Shown here: in pieces, positions 21,789 through 31,609 of the stretch
Layout of the letters: each line of letters starts with the position of its first letter
Numbering within the stretch: position 1 is the first letter of the stretch
Origin: Turritopsis dohrnii
Lineage: Eukaryota > Cnidaria > Hydrozoa > Anthoathecata > Oceaniidae
Length of the DNA: 64,000 nt
Reading direction: 5' to 3'
Assembly (NCBI GenBank): GCA_027922465.2
Contig: BQMF02000006.1
Location: 1,984,001 to 2,048,000, forward strand
Notes under the pieces: generated by a model
The model's database searches: none
What the model saw: only the letters and a program-made list of their open reading frames with translations
What the model was told of the DNA's origin: nothing
Program-made: the position numbers and the translations under genes

Positions 21789-23661
21789 GTATTGATGAGT
21801 GTCCATATAAACTTCCTGAAGATCAATGGAAAGATGATCCTGCAAAATGGCCTAGCCTATCATACCATCACTTGTATCATTATTTGATTAAAACACCAAG
21901 TAAGTATCATATTTGATGTTAAACCATTTGTGTTTGAGGATATTTTTGACATCAATTCTATATATAAATGTGATTATTTTCAGGGGTGTACACACCAGAG
22001 GCTATGGAAAATTATAAATCACCTGAGGCATTTAAATTCTTTCTTGATGGATGGGTTCATGCTGTTAAACACATCAAAACAAAAGGAATGACACTCATGA
22101 AGGCTGATGTGCGACCGTTATATCGAACAACTGATACTCCTCACAAGCCTTGGATAGCTCTTGGAGGATCTGGAAATGTTTTAGTTGGACATTGCAATTG
22201 TATGGCAGGGTAGGTTTTTAATTTATGAAAATAGTCCAAGTATCCTTGGGAAAACAAAGATATGAAAAATATTTGTATATGTTATATATATAATTTCAAG
22301 TTCACTTTATTTTAGGCTTGGTGAAACGTGTTCACATGTGGCAGCAGTCCTTTATAAAGTAGAAGCTGCAGTACGAATTGGACTGACATGAGCTGCTCCT
22401 ACCGATCTTCCCTGCAAGTGGAACCAAAATTTCACGAAAAATATAATGGGATGCCCAGTTTCTGAAATACGTATTTATTCAGATTCTGCGAAATCAAAAA
22501 TTGTTAATCAACAAGATTCAGTGATTGAAAGAAGAGCTTCATCCGATGAATTAATTGGATTTTTGAAATCTATACAAGAGGTAGCACCAAACACAGTATG
22601 CTTGAGACTTTTTAGTGAATTTCAAGAAACATTTACATCAGTTTCTGCACCTGACCAGAATGTACCAACATTAAAGCTCACAGACACATTAAGGTCACTT
22701 TATAATAGTAAACATTCAATGTTATCAGAGACTGAGTTTGAAGAACTTAAAGAAACTTTGATCCATGAAATTAAAAGAATAAGTGAAGAAGAACTAGTAT
22801 ATGTTGAGGAGGCTACAAGAAATCAGTCAAGAAGTCTGGCATGGTTTCAACAACGAGCAGGACGGATAACCGGATCAACATTTTATGAAGTGTCGCGTTC
22901 TTCTGCTTTAAAACCTTCCAGAAGTCTTCTTTTGAAAATTTCTTCGGAAAATATAGCACAGCTCAATGTTCCAGCAATTTTATGGGGAAGGGAGCATGAA
23001 GACCAAACAATAAAATTGTATGAATCAGCTTTCGGTGATCCCAACTTCTCAAGCTTGTGCAAACCACTGGCATCTGTGGACGTTCATAAAACTTTGCAGG
23101 TGGAACAAATTGGGCTATGCATTTCAGAGAAGAAACCATGGTATGCAGCTTCACCAGATGCTGTTGTCTATTGTGATTTCTGTTCATATGGCGTTTTGGA
23201 GGTTAAGTGTCCGTAGAGCCTATGTGAGAAATCCCTCAAAGATGAAATTAACACTGGTAATTTTTTTATCACTGTGAATGATGAAGGTGAATACAGACTT
23301 AAAGAAACTCATCAGTATTATTACCAGGTGCAGTTAGAAATGTTTGTTACCGATATAGGACACTGCGATTTCATGGTTTGGACTCCAAAAGAGTACCTCT
23401 GCATTAAAGAACTATGACATTTTTTGGAGGGATGCTATTTTAAAAGAGATCTTATTACGAAATCATGAAAATGAACAGGAAAACATACAGCCTAGTGTTG
23501 CCAAAGTTGTTGAAAAACTTTGTATCTGTGGTCATGATGATGGTGTAATGGTTAGGTAAGATTCTTGTGACAGTTGGTTCCATCCTGAATGTATTGGGAG
23601 GAAAACACTTCCTTAAACCAAAACTTGGTATTGTAAGGACTGCCGGAAACGTAAGAAGTAA
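21789..23661 (+). pseudogene. SWIM zinc finger, YqaJ nuclease and PHD finger gene of ISL2EU-type element
   Basis: Three visible exons: 21789-21901 (donor GTAAGT), about 21986-22212 and about 22317 onward, with GT-AG borders. Order of parts: a SWIM-type finger HCNCMAG...CSHVAAVLY spanning the second intron; a linker; a YqaJ/lambda-exonuclease domain (WFQQRAGRITGS, LWGREHED, AASPDAVV, LEVKCP, the last two giving the D and E-x-K metal site); and a PHD-like C4HC3 finger (CICGHDDG, CDSWFHPECIG, WYCKDC). TGA at 22389, TAG at 23214, a frameshift near 23405 and two stops in the PHD part make it inactive. The probable role was DNA-end processing in transposition. The first exon near 21644 is uncertain. 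Confidence 0.75.
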
Positions 23662-23765
23662 AAATGTGTTTTTGTATATATATATATATATATATTTCTT
23701 CTATAACAGCATAGTCAAGTTTTAAAAAAATATATGGAATCAGAAAAAACTAATGCATAACAAGC

Positions 23766-23788
23766 TTTCGAGTTATTCTCTTCGTCAG
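23766..23788 (-). ncRNA. Hammerhead-ribozyme-like core, 3' of Penelope element 1
   Basis: On the - strand the boxes CTGACGA and GAAA enclose a stem GAG-loop-CUC, the CUGANGA / stem II / GAAA arrangement of a hammerhead core. It lies about 460 bases beyond the stop of the Penelope ORF on its sense strand. Hammerhead motifs are known in Penelope-like elements. I could not place stem III or the cleavage site, so activity is unproven. Confidence 0.4.
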
Positions 23789-24251
23789 GTAGTTTTACAA
23801 AATGCTTTCGGGTGTATAAATACAAATAATACAGTTGAATGATTTTAAAATTTAAAATGGACCAATAAAAATTCAATAAAACTAAAAGAAACCCGTGAAT
23901 CACATCAAGTATTACACAAAGATTAGTTAATATTCAATATTTGTTAAAGAAGAATACTAGGACCGTTACGAAACCATTGTTTAAAAGACAAAATGCGATA
24001 TTAATTATTAAGATATGCACAGTTACTATTTTATGAACAACAGAAAGTTGGCCCAATGGACCAATATGTAGAGAAAATATAAAAAATAGAATAGAAATAT
24101 GAAACAGAAATATAAAATCAGCTAATGATCGTCTCTCCATCACAATGCTATAAAGGCTAAAGTGTAGACACTAAATAAGCGATATACACGCTAAAAGTGC
24201 GCAGAAGAGCGAAGACAAAAACTAGCTAATTATTTACCTAGAATCCACACC

Positions 24252-26648
24252 TTATGTTGATACAGTTCTTTCGTTGAGCCCTTTGGGTACAAATGTTTCA
24301 AGTTTGTATTGCCAAAAGGACTCTCGTTCTCTTAGTTGACACTCATTTTGTGAGTGATCAATAAGTTGAAAACTCCAATCCGACATACCATGATGATTTT
24401 CTTGTAAAAAATGTTCAAAAAGACTAGCTTGAGGAACAACTTTATTGTGGACCGTTTCCCCATTTTTAACTTTGCAATACGCCCTAAACTGGCTTTTGTA
24501 GTTATTAAACCTATACCTAAACGCAGTCTTTGTGCTACCTATGTATTGAAGATTACACGACTTGCAACTTAACCTATAAACTACAAATTTAGAATTACAG
24601 TTTAGTACTCCCTTACGTATTTCGAAAATCCTAGATTGATCACTATTAGAAAAAGTGTTGCTTTGATTCAAAAAATTACATACCTGACAGTTAGATTTTT
24701 TACATCCTTGGCAAGATCCTCTCTGGGGAACTAAACTTGGCAATTTTGACCTAACTAAAATATCTTGCAAGGTTTTGGCCTTTCGAAAAGAAACTAATGG
24801 TATTGATAAGAACAATTTTTTATGTTCTTCATCAGCCTGTAGAATAATCTGTGCTTCCTTAAAAATCTTATAAATATTGTTACTAAGCGCTGGGTGATAT
24901 GTAGTAGAAAAAACATCTCTGTCCTCAAGTTTATTTTTACCTGAACATGTTGCTAAAATTTGATCTCTATCTAAACAACGGGCTCTTTCTATTTGGGAGT
25001 CTACAGTTTCTTTTTTGTAGCCCCTACGGTAAAGCCATTCTTTAAGTTCAGAGATCCGTTTATTAAAAGAAGAATCATCCGAACAAATACGACGCATCCT
25101 GAGTGCCTGGCTATAGGGAATACCTTTCTTTGTGTGAAAAGGGTGACATGAAGAGAAATGTAAGAACTGATGTGTGTCGGTTTCTTTAACAAAAAGATCT
25201 GTTTGGATGTTCCTCCCCTCTTTTATGACAAGAACATCTAAAAATTCTATCGACTTACGTGAATATTTAAAGGTAAACTTGATAGAAGGATGAATGCTAT
25301 TAAGATATTCCATAAACTCCACTAGGCTTTTTTCCCCATGTTCCCAAACTAAGAATATATCATCAATGTATCTCCACCAAACCCAGGGTTTGAGATGATA
25401 GTTACGTAAGGCCTGTTCCTCAAACTCTCCCATAAATAAAATAGCATACGGTGGAGCAAACTTAGTCCCAATAGCAGTCCCTTGTTTTTGTTGATAAATC
25501 TTATTGTTATGCTCAAAAAAGTTATTTTTAAGAACGATATCTGCAAGCTTAACTAATGATTCAGTGCTAACAGATTTATCTGCCCTGCTTTCGAGGGAAT
25601 TTTTGATCGCTTCAAGACCCTGATCATGTGGTATGCTTGGGTAAAGACCAACCACATCAATAGTGCATAAAATAGCGTCATCAGGTAACGGGGGTAATTC
25701 TTTAAGCTTACGAAGAAAATCATTGGAATCTTTAATGTATGACTTAACCTTTTTAGACAGAGGTTGTAAGTGAAAATCTAAAAATGCTGAAATTCTTTCT
25801 GTCGAATATCCACAATTAGAAATGACAGGTCTTCCTGGAACTGCATACAGACGTTTGTGAATTTTAGGCAATAGATAGAACCTACCTAATCGAGGATCAT
25901 TGACCATAAGATATTCTAATGTCTTATCATCAATTTCCTTTTTCATTTTTAAATTCTTAAGCACATTCGAAATCAATTTCTGAAGAGCAGGCAAGGGATC
26001 CGTTTTACACTCTTCATAAACTTCATGGTTGCATAGTTGGCTGTCAGCTTCCTTCAAATAATCCTCTCTATCCCAAACCACAACCCCAGATCCCTTGTCT
26101 GCTGGTTTGATAACAATAGACTTGTCAGAACTTAATTTTCTAAGTGCTTCTTGTTCAGACGTTGACAAATTACTGTAGTTCGAACCCTCAGATTGAATCG
26201 ACATAATTTTTTCTTCCAAATGACTTAGATATATCTCAATTGCTGCATCCACGTTTTTAGGATTAAACTTGGAAGGCACCTTAAATGATTTAGAAGAAAT
26301 TTCAGGCCCGTCGTCGTTTTCACGATAAAACCACTTTAAACGTAAACGACGGCCAAATGCCTCCAAATCTTGCTTCAATTGAGACCTATCTAATTCCTTA
26401 GGCGTAGGCGAAAACTTCAGACCTTTAGATAAAACAGAAATTTCAGACACAGATAAAGTTCTTTTCGAGAGATTTATGACATTATTTGAGACAAAAGTTC
26501 CTGTTAATCTTTCATTTTCATTGTTAGAAACAGCTCTTACCAGATTGACATCACCATCGTCGGCACCATTATGATTTTCTTGAACATCCCGATCTTCATC
26601 GCTACTCCGATTGTGAGCGTTCGTCAAACCTTCGGCACAGTCATGCAT
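24252..26648 (-). CDS. Penelope-like reverse transcriptase with GIY-YIG endonuclease, uninterrupted
   Basis: A 798-codon ORF without stops. Residues about 1-160 are a variable N-terminus. Conserved reverse transcriptase blocks follow: KPADKGSGVVVWDR, YLLPKIHK, GRPVIS, CTIDVVGLYPSIPH (about 329), GTAIGTKFAPPYAILF and the catalytic YIDD (about 428). A CxxC...CxxC finger, CQGCKKSNCQVC, sits at about 649, and a GIY-YIG nuclease at about 695-770 (VVYRLSCKSC, LQYIGSTKTAFRYRFNNY). The finger before the nuclease suggests a Neptune-like lineage. Start chosen at the first ATG of the open frame. It may encode a working enzyme. Confidence 0.92.
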   Translation of the reverse strand: MHDCAEGLTNAHNRSSDEDRDVQENHNGADDGDVNLVRAVSNNENERLTGTFVSNNVINLSKRTLSVSEISVLSKGLKFSPTPKELDRSQLKQDLEAFGRRLRLKWFYRENDDGPEISSKSFKVPSKFNPKNVDAAIEIYLSHLEEKIMSIQSEGSNYSNLSTSEQEALRKLSSDKSIVIKPADKGSGVVVWDREDYLKEADSQLCNHEVYEECKTDPLPALQKLISNVLKNLKMKKEIDDKTLEYLMVNDPRLGRFYLLPKIHKRLYAVPGRPVISNCGYSTERISAFLDFHLQPLSKKVKSYIKDSNDFLRKLKELPPLPDDAILCTIDVVGLYPSIPHDQGLEAIKNSLESRADKSVSTESLVKLADIVLKNNFFEHNNKIYQQKQGTAIGTKFAPPYAILFMGEFEEQALRNYHLKPWVWWRYIDDIFLVWEHGEKSLVEFMEYLNSIHPSIKFTFKYSRKSIEFLDVLVIKEGRNIQTDLFVKETDTHQFLHFSSCHPFHTKKGIPYSQALRMRRICSDDSSFNKRISELKEWLYRRGYKKETVDSQIERARCLDRDQILATCSGKNKLEDRDVFSTTYHPALSNNIYKIFKEAQIILQADEEHKKLFLSIPLVSFRKAKTLQDILVRSKLPSLVPQRGSCQGCKKSNCQVCNFLNQSNTFSNSDQSRIFEIRKGVLNCNSKFVVYRLSCKSCNLQYIGSTKTAFRYRFNNYKSQFRAYCKVKNGETVHNKVVPQASLFEHFLQENHHGMSDWSFQLIDHSQNECQLRERESFWQYKLETFVPKGLNERTVST

Positions 26649-26712
26649 ATCTTCCTCTTGTTCATAAAATATATATATATATATCTACACTAAAAGGTTA
26701 AAAGCTGGATAG

Positions 26713-26908
26713 ATATAAAAACAATAAAAACAACAGCTTGTTTCGTTAACTATATTTCGTCATCTTACGTGACTTCATCAGGTTCGAATGGTACAAAGTT
26801 CATAGAAGGGCGTTTAAATACTTAAAAAGAGCGCGAAAAGTAATTAAAAAATAAATAAATAAAAGCATTGTCGAGATTGGATGTGGCATGGTTTCTGTAA
26901 ACTAAACT
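26713..26908 (-). repeat. Penelope element 2 terminal arm (left)
   Basis: Inverted copy of 28879-29072. On the - strand it carries CTGATGAAGTCACGTAAGAT then GACGAAA (26755-26781), a hammerhead-like core. It lies downstream of the element 2 ORF in sense orientation and only about 65-260 bases upstream of the element 1 ATG, so it could also serve element 1. Confidence 0.85.
26755..26781 (-). ncRNA. Hammerhead-ribozyme-like core in left arm
   Basis: CTGATGA box, a GTCA/TGAC stem II closed by a short loop, and a GAAA box, all in the order of a hammerhead core. Stem III and the cleavage triplet are not evident to me. Confidence 0.45.
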
Positions 26909-27363
26909 TTCAACGTTGGCACCCGGTTTTTATATATAATTTAAAATATTCCTTACATTGTTTAAAAGATTAAAAATATTAAAACCAATAATATACATAT
27001 ATACAGTAAAACTGATAAAAAAAAAGAAAAAGTTTCTTTTAAAAATATGAGGAAGGTTCTGACAGATTCACTAATACGAACATATAACAACCATCACCTC
27101 CTTCTGTTACTCAAGATGATGGTAGACGACTAGACAAACAAACATAAAACGTTACGATACATGTAAGAAGGGATCCGGTCCAGGTGAAAAGAAAGTAGAC
27201 ATGCTATCTTTCTAAACAGCCACAGGCTACTAACGCAAGCGCTTTGACAAGTGGCCAATGTCAGTTAAGACATTGCAAAGATGGTTCAACCTACTACATG
27301 TATGAGAGAATAGATAATATATATAGAGAAAGAAATATAGAAAAGAAACACTACCATTCAAAA

Positions 27364-28905
27364 CTACGTAATATATACCTCATAATCATTAAGTCCGTTT
27401 GGTAGGAAAGTATTTAGTTTGTACTGCCAAAACTGTTCTTTCTTTCGTACAGACGTTTCATCTGACCCTTGATCAATTAACGTAAATTCCCAATCCAAAA
27501 AACCTTTGTGACCCACCTGGTCAAAATGATTATGTAGTGACTGTTGGGGAACAGTTTTGACAGTATGACGATTATTACAGGATTTGTAGTTATTAAATCG
27601 TAATCTAAATTTTGTAGTGGAGCTGCCAACATATTGAACACCACATGCTTTACAATTAAGTAAATATACCACATTTTCTGAGTTACAGTTCAGTTGAAAA
27701 TTCCTGATTTTATACTTTCGCCCGTCCCTACTTGCAAATTCCGTGGTGTTTTTTATGAATGGGCAGACACCACAACGTTTTCCAGAGCATCCGTTACATT
27801 TTCCTATTTCAGGTTTCTGTTGTGGAACCTTAGCACGAACTAACAAGTCTTTAAGACTTTTTCCTCTACGAAAGCCAATAAGGGGGGCGCTCTGAAATAC
27901 GTCTTGGTGAGATTTATTACAATTTAAAATTACTTGAATTTTCCGTAGTATCCTGTTTAAATTCCTATAGGCCGGGTGATACGTAATATTCAAAACAAAC
28001 TTCCTTGATTCCGTTGATTTTCTCTGTTTATTTTCTTTCAGAAGATCTTCCCTTTTAAACTTCCTACCCTCTAAAACCTTTCTCCGTACTAGCTTTTCGT
28101 CATATCCTCTTTTTATTAGCCAAGCCTCTAGATCGTTGCACCTTTTGTCAAAAAATTCATTATTAGAACATATCCGATTGAGCCTCAATGTTTGACTATA
28201 AGGGATAGAGCTTTTGCAGTGCCATGGGTGACAAGATGTTGGGTGAAGGTACTGGTGCGTATCTGTAGATTTGACGAAAAGATCTGTGAGAAGTTTTTTC
28301 CCCTTACGGATAACTTGGATATCAAGGAAATCTATTTTGCTGCTGGAGTAATTTGCCGTAAACTTAATGGTTGGATGGGCGTCGTTAAGGTATTGCAAGA
28401 AGTTTTTTAAGTTTTCTTCGCCATGTTGCCAAAGTAGGAAAATATCATCGATATACCTCCACCATACCAGGGGCTTCAATGGAAAACCCTTTATGAGTTT
28501 TTCTTCAAGATATGACATAAACAAAATAGCGTATGGTGGGGCCATTTTTGTCCCTATTGCAGTACCTTTCATCTGTTTAAAAATCTCACTATTGTGTTCA
28601 AAAACGTTATTCTCAAGTACACACTTTGTAAGTTCTAAGAGACTTTCTGTCGATATTGTTTTATCCAGACGAGAGTCCAAAGCCTGTTTTAATGCATCCA
28701 ATCCATCATTATGAGGTATATTTGGGTACAAACCAACCACATCAATCGTACAGAGAAGAACATTTTCTGGCAAAGGAGGAAGTGCCGACAATTTCTTAAG
28801 AAAATCATTTGTATCCTTAATATAGGATTTTACTTGCATAGCTAAAGGTTTTAAATGGTGGTCCAAAAATGCTGAAATGTTTAGTTTACAGAAACCATGC
28901 CACAT
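27364..28905 (-). pseudogene. Penelope-like reverse transcriptase 2, N-terminally truncated
   Basis: An open 513-codon frame that starts within the reverse transcriptase, at ISAFLDHHLKPL, so roughly the first 275 residues seen in element 1 are absent. It keeps CTIDVVGLYPNIPH, GTAIGTKMAPPYAILF, the catalytic YIDD (near 28450), the finger CNGCSGKRCGVC, and the GIY-YIG nuclease (VVYLLNCKACGVQYVGSS). The apparent ATG near 28905 comes from the inverted arm, not from the original gene. No stops interrupt what remains. It is a different subfamily from element 1, with many substitutions. Confidence 0.88.
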
Positions 28906-29072
28906 CCAATCTCGACAATGCTTTTATTTATTTATTTTTTAATTACTTTTCGCGCTCTTTTTAAGTATTTAAACGCCCTTCTATGAACTTTGTACCATTC
29001 GAACCTGATGAAGTCACGTAAGATGACGAAATATAGTTAACGAAACAAGCTGTTGTTTTTATTGTTTTTATA
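28879..29072 (+). repeat. Penelope element 2 terminal arm (right, inverted)
   Basis: Inverted partner of 26713-26908, fused at its inner edge to the truncated reverse transcriptase. It contains the same hammerhead-like core, here on the + strand (29005-29031), antisense to the ORF. The two arms look nearly identical, which suggests a recent origin. Confidence 0.85.
29005..29031 (+). ncRNA. Hammerhead-ribozyme-like core in right arm
   Basis: Same boxes as at 26755-26781 on the opposite strand: CTGATGA, GTCA/TGAC stem II, GAAA. Confidence 0.45.
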
Positions 29073-29623
29073 TATATATATATATATATATATTATAAAA
29101 AATTATTGCAAGAAATGTCTGTTTCTTTTTTTGTCTCAGGCTGGAAAGCCTGATTATTATGACGAATTTTGGTGTGCTGAAAATTTAGCAAGTTTGATCC
29201 AAAATTGCCCAATTAAATCTACACTAAAATTTATTTTGTTGTGCCATCACCAAGCCTTACTCTTACCTCCCGAATTTTATATTAAAGTGTAGGAGTGTAA
29301 AAGTACCCGCCCTCTAATCCCTACTTTCCACCCTCCCCGACTTATTAAAATTTACAAAATTTTCCACCACCAGCCTCTGCTTCTATTTGGGAGAAAAGAG
29401 TAAAATAAGGTGAATTTTGATCACAAAGTCTAAATTGCACCAAATTTAATCCATGCCAAAATTATTTGGAGTAAGGCAGATTTCAAAGGAAGATTTTTTT
29501 CAGCAATACAAAAACATCCTAATTTGGTCGAGTAGGGAAGGGTACGAGAACAGGAGATATAACACACGCATTTGAGGCATTGAGTTAATAAGACAATTCT
29601 TCTGCGTTCAGTATGTTTTACAA

Positions 29624-31395
29624 TTATTGTCTACTTATATACTTACAATATTGTCTACTTATATACAAACTGTCACAAAGATTTGTTAGTGCTGCACAGA
29701 CATTGACAATTTTATCACAACTGGCTAATGTTGCAGAGCTTGCTTCAGCCTTTATACTATTGACTGTCCTTAATGGTATTGTTCCTTTCAGTATTGTGTA
29801 TCTGTTCCGTAATAAGCCAATCACTCGTTCAATATGTATGCGGACAGATGCTATTTTACGTGATGTTTCGACTTCTTTGGCTGATAATTGCTTCTTGCCT
29901 CGAGTGAAAGAGCCTCAATCAGCTAAAATTTGGTCACCAGGCATGTGATACCTACTTAAGTGAAAACCGGATTCCTTTACGATTTGAACATTAGAAGTTC
30001 GACCACCATAACATCGTGAGATAAAGTTAATGGCACCAAGTGGTGTGCAAGATATTAATACTTTTATAGTATAATGTTTGTTATACTGACTATAAAATTT
30101 TGCCCTGGCTAGGAGAGAGCTTGGAGACTCAATAAAAACCTCGAAACAGTCTATTATTGATGTCAAACGTGGAAATTTCGACTTGAAAACATATGGAATT
30201 GTTTGAAAAATATAGTTTCTGTCCTGCATCTTGACTGAACCTTTCAATTTCACAAACATTATGTCAAGCCAATTCCAGAAGTAATCAGTGGCCGTCGTCA
30301 AGCCTATTCCGTAAACAAACGCCAGCATTTCAAACACCATGTTGTGCTTCAATTTAATGATGGTAAGAATAATTTGATCTTCTGGAGGGATCTTAAAAGG
30401 TTTTCTCCAACTACCTTCAAAGTCTTCAGTAAGGTATGATACCAACTTGGATAAAACATCTACTTTTAATCCTGTTAGCATCAAACATTTTTCTGGTGCT
30501 TGTAGTATAGCAGCATATCGTAAACCAGATTGCTGTAATGATCTGGAGAGCTCCTCATTCAAATTTTTCAGCATATCACGCTCTTTTCGTAATGTGTCCA
30601 TTTCTAAATAAATTTGACTTCTCTCTGAGTTTGAAACTGGTGATGCTAAGGACAATCTATCAGAGCATAAATCATTATTAGGAGCACAGCCCAAAGAAAA
30701 ATCATGCAAATCCATGTCTTCCTGAAATTCTTGCTGTTGAATGCAAGAATTTTTGTCAATAGACAATGAAGAATCAGTTTCATCCATCATTTCAAAGTCA
30801 GGGCTTTGACATAAGATCTTCTTAGAAAAGGCTAAAATGAAAGTTAATATAAACAGATGATTAGGATCATAATTGGCAGAAATTCATCTATCATTATACA
30901 GAAGTTATATTTTACCTGGTTTATTTTGATGTGCAGTTCTTCTTTTATATCTATTAAGTCGTTGGCGATGAGGAGACTTCGAAGGGGAGCCTTTCTTCAC
31001 TAAAGAACCTTGCTTCTTTGGAAAAATAGATGGTACATAATCTGGATGACTGGTGGTTAAAGATCTTTCACCTAGTAATAAAAGTGAATTTTTTAGCCAC
31101 AGCCAAATTAAATATTAAGGAAATTAATAAAACTATATAGATTACATGTAATAAAATGGTCTGAGCAAACATAAATCCATTTCGATTTGGGTGACCACAA
31201 CTTTCCATTAACTCCAGCACGATTTATGGCTATCAGCCACGATCTTCTTCTCTGAGAATCAGAGGGAATTATAAAAAACTTTTTTTCTGGATTTTTCTTA
31301 TTATTATTTGAGCAAAATGTGACACAACAGCTCTTCGGAATCTTGCTTCTATGCTGAAGACAGTCAGAATGGAAGAATGTTTTCACCCATTTCAA
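29624..31395 (-). pseudogene. THAP-domain DDE transposase of ISL2EU-type element
   Basis: Three - strand exons. About 31135-31395: a THAP zinc finger (CCVTFCSNN...FFIIPS...RRRSWLIAI...VCSDHF). About 30917-31073: a basic linker (HPDYVPSIFPKKQ). About 29624-30831: a coiled coil (LRKERDMLKNLNEELSRSL), a helical region and a DDE nuclease with IIDCFEVFIESP, YSQYNKHYTIKVL, GDQILAD and RIHIERVIGLLR supplying D, D and E. The only break in the last exon is a TGA straight after ILAD, where Arg is usual (CGA to TGA). No ATG precedes the THAP finger convincingly; the codon before PKSCC is ATT. The product would cut the element ends. Confidence 0.75.
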
Positions 31396-31460
31396 GATGG
31401 TAGCAAAATGTTGCGATTACGCTTTTCGAGGTCACGTGATTATCCGTAAGGAAGGATACA

Positions 31461-31609
31461 TTTTTTTGATCAGTTTTTCGAGCTCTACAACATGGATACA
31501 CTCTCAAGTCGCGAACCTGTAAAAAAATTTTCGTCACGGGTGGAACGCGATATTAGACACATCGTTTTCCAACTTAAAGTTGGCAAAAATTTTTACCCAG
31601 GTTACTAGT
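31461..31609 (+). repeat. Dispersed repeat, copy A
   Basis: Closely similar to 60203-60360 in the same orientation: TTTTTTGATCAGTTTTTC at the start, a CTCTACAACATGG block, AAGTCGCGAA, CGATATT.GACACAT, and an end TTTTTACCCAGGTTACTAGT. The family is unknown to me; the end matches the inverted ACTAGTAACC start at 33961. Confidence 0.8.

Larger units (their letters stand above)
26713..29072 (-). mobile_element. Penelope-like element 2, 5'-truncated, between inverted arms
   Basis: Inverted arms of about 195 bases (26713-26908 and 28879-29072) bracket a truncated - strand reverse transcriptase. Each arm contains a hammerhead-like core. Both outer edges abut (AT)n tracts. Penelope copies are known to carry pLTR-like ends and to insert with inverted, truncated upstream copies; here the right arm fuses directly to the coding sequence, leaving no 5' third of the gene. 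Confidence 0.8.
21567..31404. mobile_element. ISL2EU-type DNA transposon (two opposed genes), split by Penelope elements
   Basis: A SWIM-YqaJ-PHD gene on the + strand (21789-23661) faces a THAP-DDE transposase gene on the - strand (29624-31395). ISL2EU elements are known to carry exactly this pair, a DDE transposase and a YqaJ-type nuclease. A 26-base inverted repeat with about three mismatches (21567-21592 and 31379-31404, core GGGTGAAAACA) lies at the 5' side of both genes, which supports one unit. The 5.4 kb between the genes is filled by two Penelope-like elements. I could not fix the outermost ends or the target duplication, so the coordinates are a minimum. Confidence 0.65.

Noticed and set aside
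22446..23216. Large DNA virus or Polinton origin for the YqaJ gene
   Set aside because: No capsid, packaging ATPase, protease or polymerase B genes lie nearby; the SWIM and PHD fingers, introns and the opposed THAP-DDE gene fit an ISL2EU-type transposon better.
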